DNA from: Alphaproteobacteria bacterium
Lineage (GTDB): Bacteria > Pseudomonadota > Alphaproteobacteria > UBA2966 > CAIVPW01
Length of the DNA: 64,000 nt
Direction: 5' to 3'
Assembly: GCA_947481575.1 (NCBI GenBank)
Contig: CANKGV010000001.1
Span: 186,001 to 250,000, forward strand
Shown: one piece after another, positions 63,517 through 64,000 of the stretch
Layout of the letters: the number at the start of each line of letters is the position of its first letter
Position numbering within the stretch: position 1 is the first letter of the stretch
The notes under the pieces: generated by a model
What the model was told of the DNA's origin: nothing
Databases searched by the model: none
Seen by the model: only the letters and a program-made list of their open reading frames with translations
Translations under genes and position numbers: made by a program

Positions 63517-64000
63517 CTAGACGGCCGGCTGACCGGCGTCGGCCGCATCGCGCGGCTTGTCGGTCTGCGGGATGTCTTCGCCGGTCTTTTGGTCGACGAC
63601 CTTCATGCTGAGGCGAACCTTGCCGCGGTCGTCGATGCCCAAGACCTTCACGTAGACCTCGTCGCCTTCGTTGACGACGTCATTGACCTTGGCGACGCGA
63701 CGCGGCGCGAGTTCCGAGATGTGCACGAGGCCATCGCGGTTGCCGATGAAGTTCACGAAGGCGCCGAAGTCGACGGCCTTCACGACCTTGCCCTTGTAGA
63801 TGGTGCCGATCTCGGGCTCGGCGACGATGCCCTTGATCCAATCGACAGCAGCCTTGGCGCTGGCCGGATCGGTGGCGGCAACGCGCACGGTGCCGTCGTC
63901 TTCGATGTCGATCTTGGCGCCGGTGGTCTCGGTGATCTCGCGGATGACCTTGCCGCCGGTGCCGATGATTTCGCGGATCTTATCCTTCGGTACGGTGAAG
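63517..64000 (-). CDS. pnp: Polynucleotide phosphorylase, C-terminal part (runs off the right edge)
   Basis: Pnp is the 3'-5' phosphorolytic exoribonuclease of mRNA decay. Only about 160 C-terminal residues are in the window: the end of the KH domain ([19 protein letters not shown]) and the S1 domain ([30 protein letters not shown]), plus an acidic tail. The 5' part of the gene lies beyond position 64000. Confidence 0.95.
   Translation of the reverse strand, partial: FTVPKDKIREIIGTGGKVIREITETTGAKIDIEDDGTVRVAATDPASAKAAVDWIKGIVAEPEIGTIYKGKVVKAVDFGAFVNFIGNRDGLVHISELAPRRVAKVNDVVNEGDEVYVKVLGIDDRGKVRLSMKVVDQKTGEDIPQTDKPRDAADAGQPAV

Overview
The window is a GC-rich chromosomal segment of an alphaproteobacterium, most likely Rhodospirillales or a close relative. 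The main evidence is gene order and family markers: chvI-chvG-hprK-rapZ-HPr-EI, a RegB/RegA redox pair beside two Sco genes, an Irr regulator with Irr-type operators, mmcB, addA/addB beside tsaE, and ahcY followed by a DivL-like PAS protein. No phage, transposase, integrase or CRISPR array was seen. The segment is compact: many same-strand neighbours overlap by 4 nt (ATGA or GTGA), and several convergent pairs overlap at their stop codons.

Layout. 1-4.9 kb: 5' part of addA, addB and tsaE (minus). 5.0-6.1 kb: a TrxR-type ferredoxin-NADP reductase (plus). 6.1-8.3 kb: an AT-richer NACHT NTPase gene with a nuclease-like N-terminus, the clearest accessory gene here. 8.4-11.5 kb: a DivL-like four-PAS protein that stops before its kinase core, then ahcY with a readable promoter and an 18-bp palindrome. 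11.8-13.5 kb: three small plus-strand genes among three copies of an intergenic hairpin repeat. 13.5-19.5 kb: the ChvI/ChvG-HprK-RapZ-HPr-EI regulatory locus, lacking the usual EIIA gene. 19.6-25.4 kb: a HugZ-like protein, motA/motB, polA with a degenerate proofreading domain, and a RibD-C protein. 25.4-32.5 kb: a zinc-ribbon/MOSC/exported-propeller operon, an ABC ATPase, tRNA-Arg(CCG), an exported transglutaminase-like protein with an orphan response regulator, two exported Sel1 proteins and an outer-membrane barrel protein.

32.5-42.1 kb: HAD phosphatase, mmcB, then a minus-strand run from a CbiB-like protein and regB/regA through a phosphoesterase into the heptose genes gmhA, hldE and hldD; two Sco-type genes diverge from it. 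42.2-49.7 kb: gyrB, recF, dnaN, dnaA and a rhodanese, then rpsT. 50-57.4 kb: mutM on minus, then ubiE, ubiB, coaBC, dut, an Rrf2 regulator, cysK and a MoeB/ThiF-type E1 on plus. 57.4-64 kb: 2-hydroxyacid dehydrogenase, SH3 protein, the rubrerythrin/Fe-S/DUF3501 cluster with irr and two Irr-box-like sites, a nitronate-monooxygenase-family protein and the 3' end of pnp.

Most of the window is housekeeping. The most notable points are the NACHT gene beside the truncated DivL-like gene, two -35-adjacent operators (ahcY and rubrerythrin), a tandem response-regulator site at 30.05 kb, the missing EIIA gene, and catalytic or ligand residue losses in PolA and MutM.
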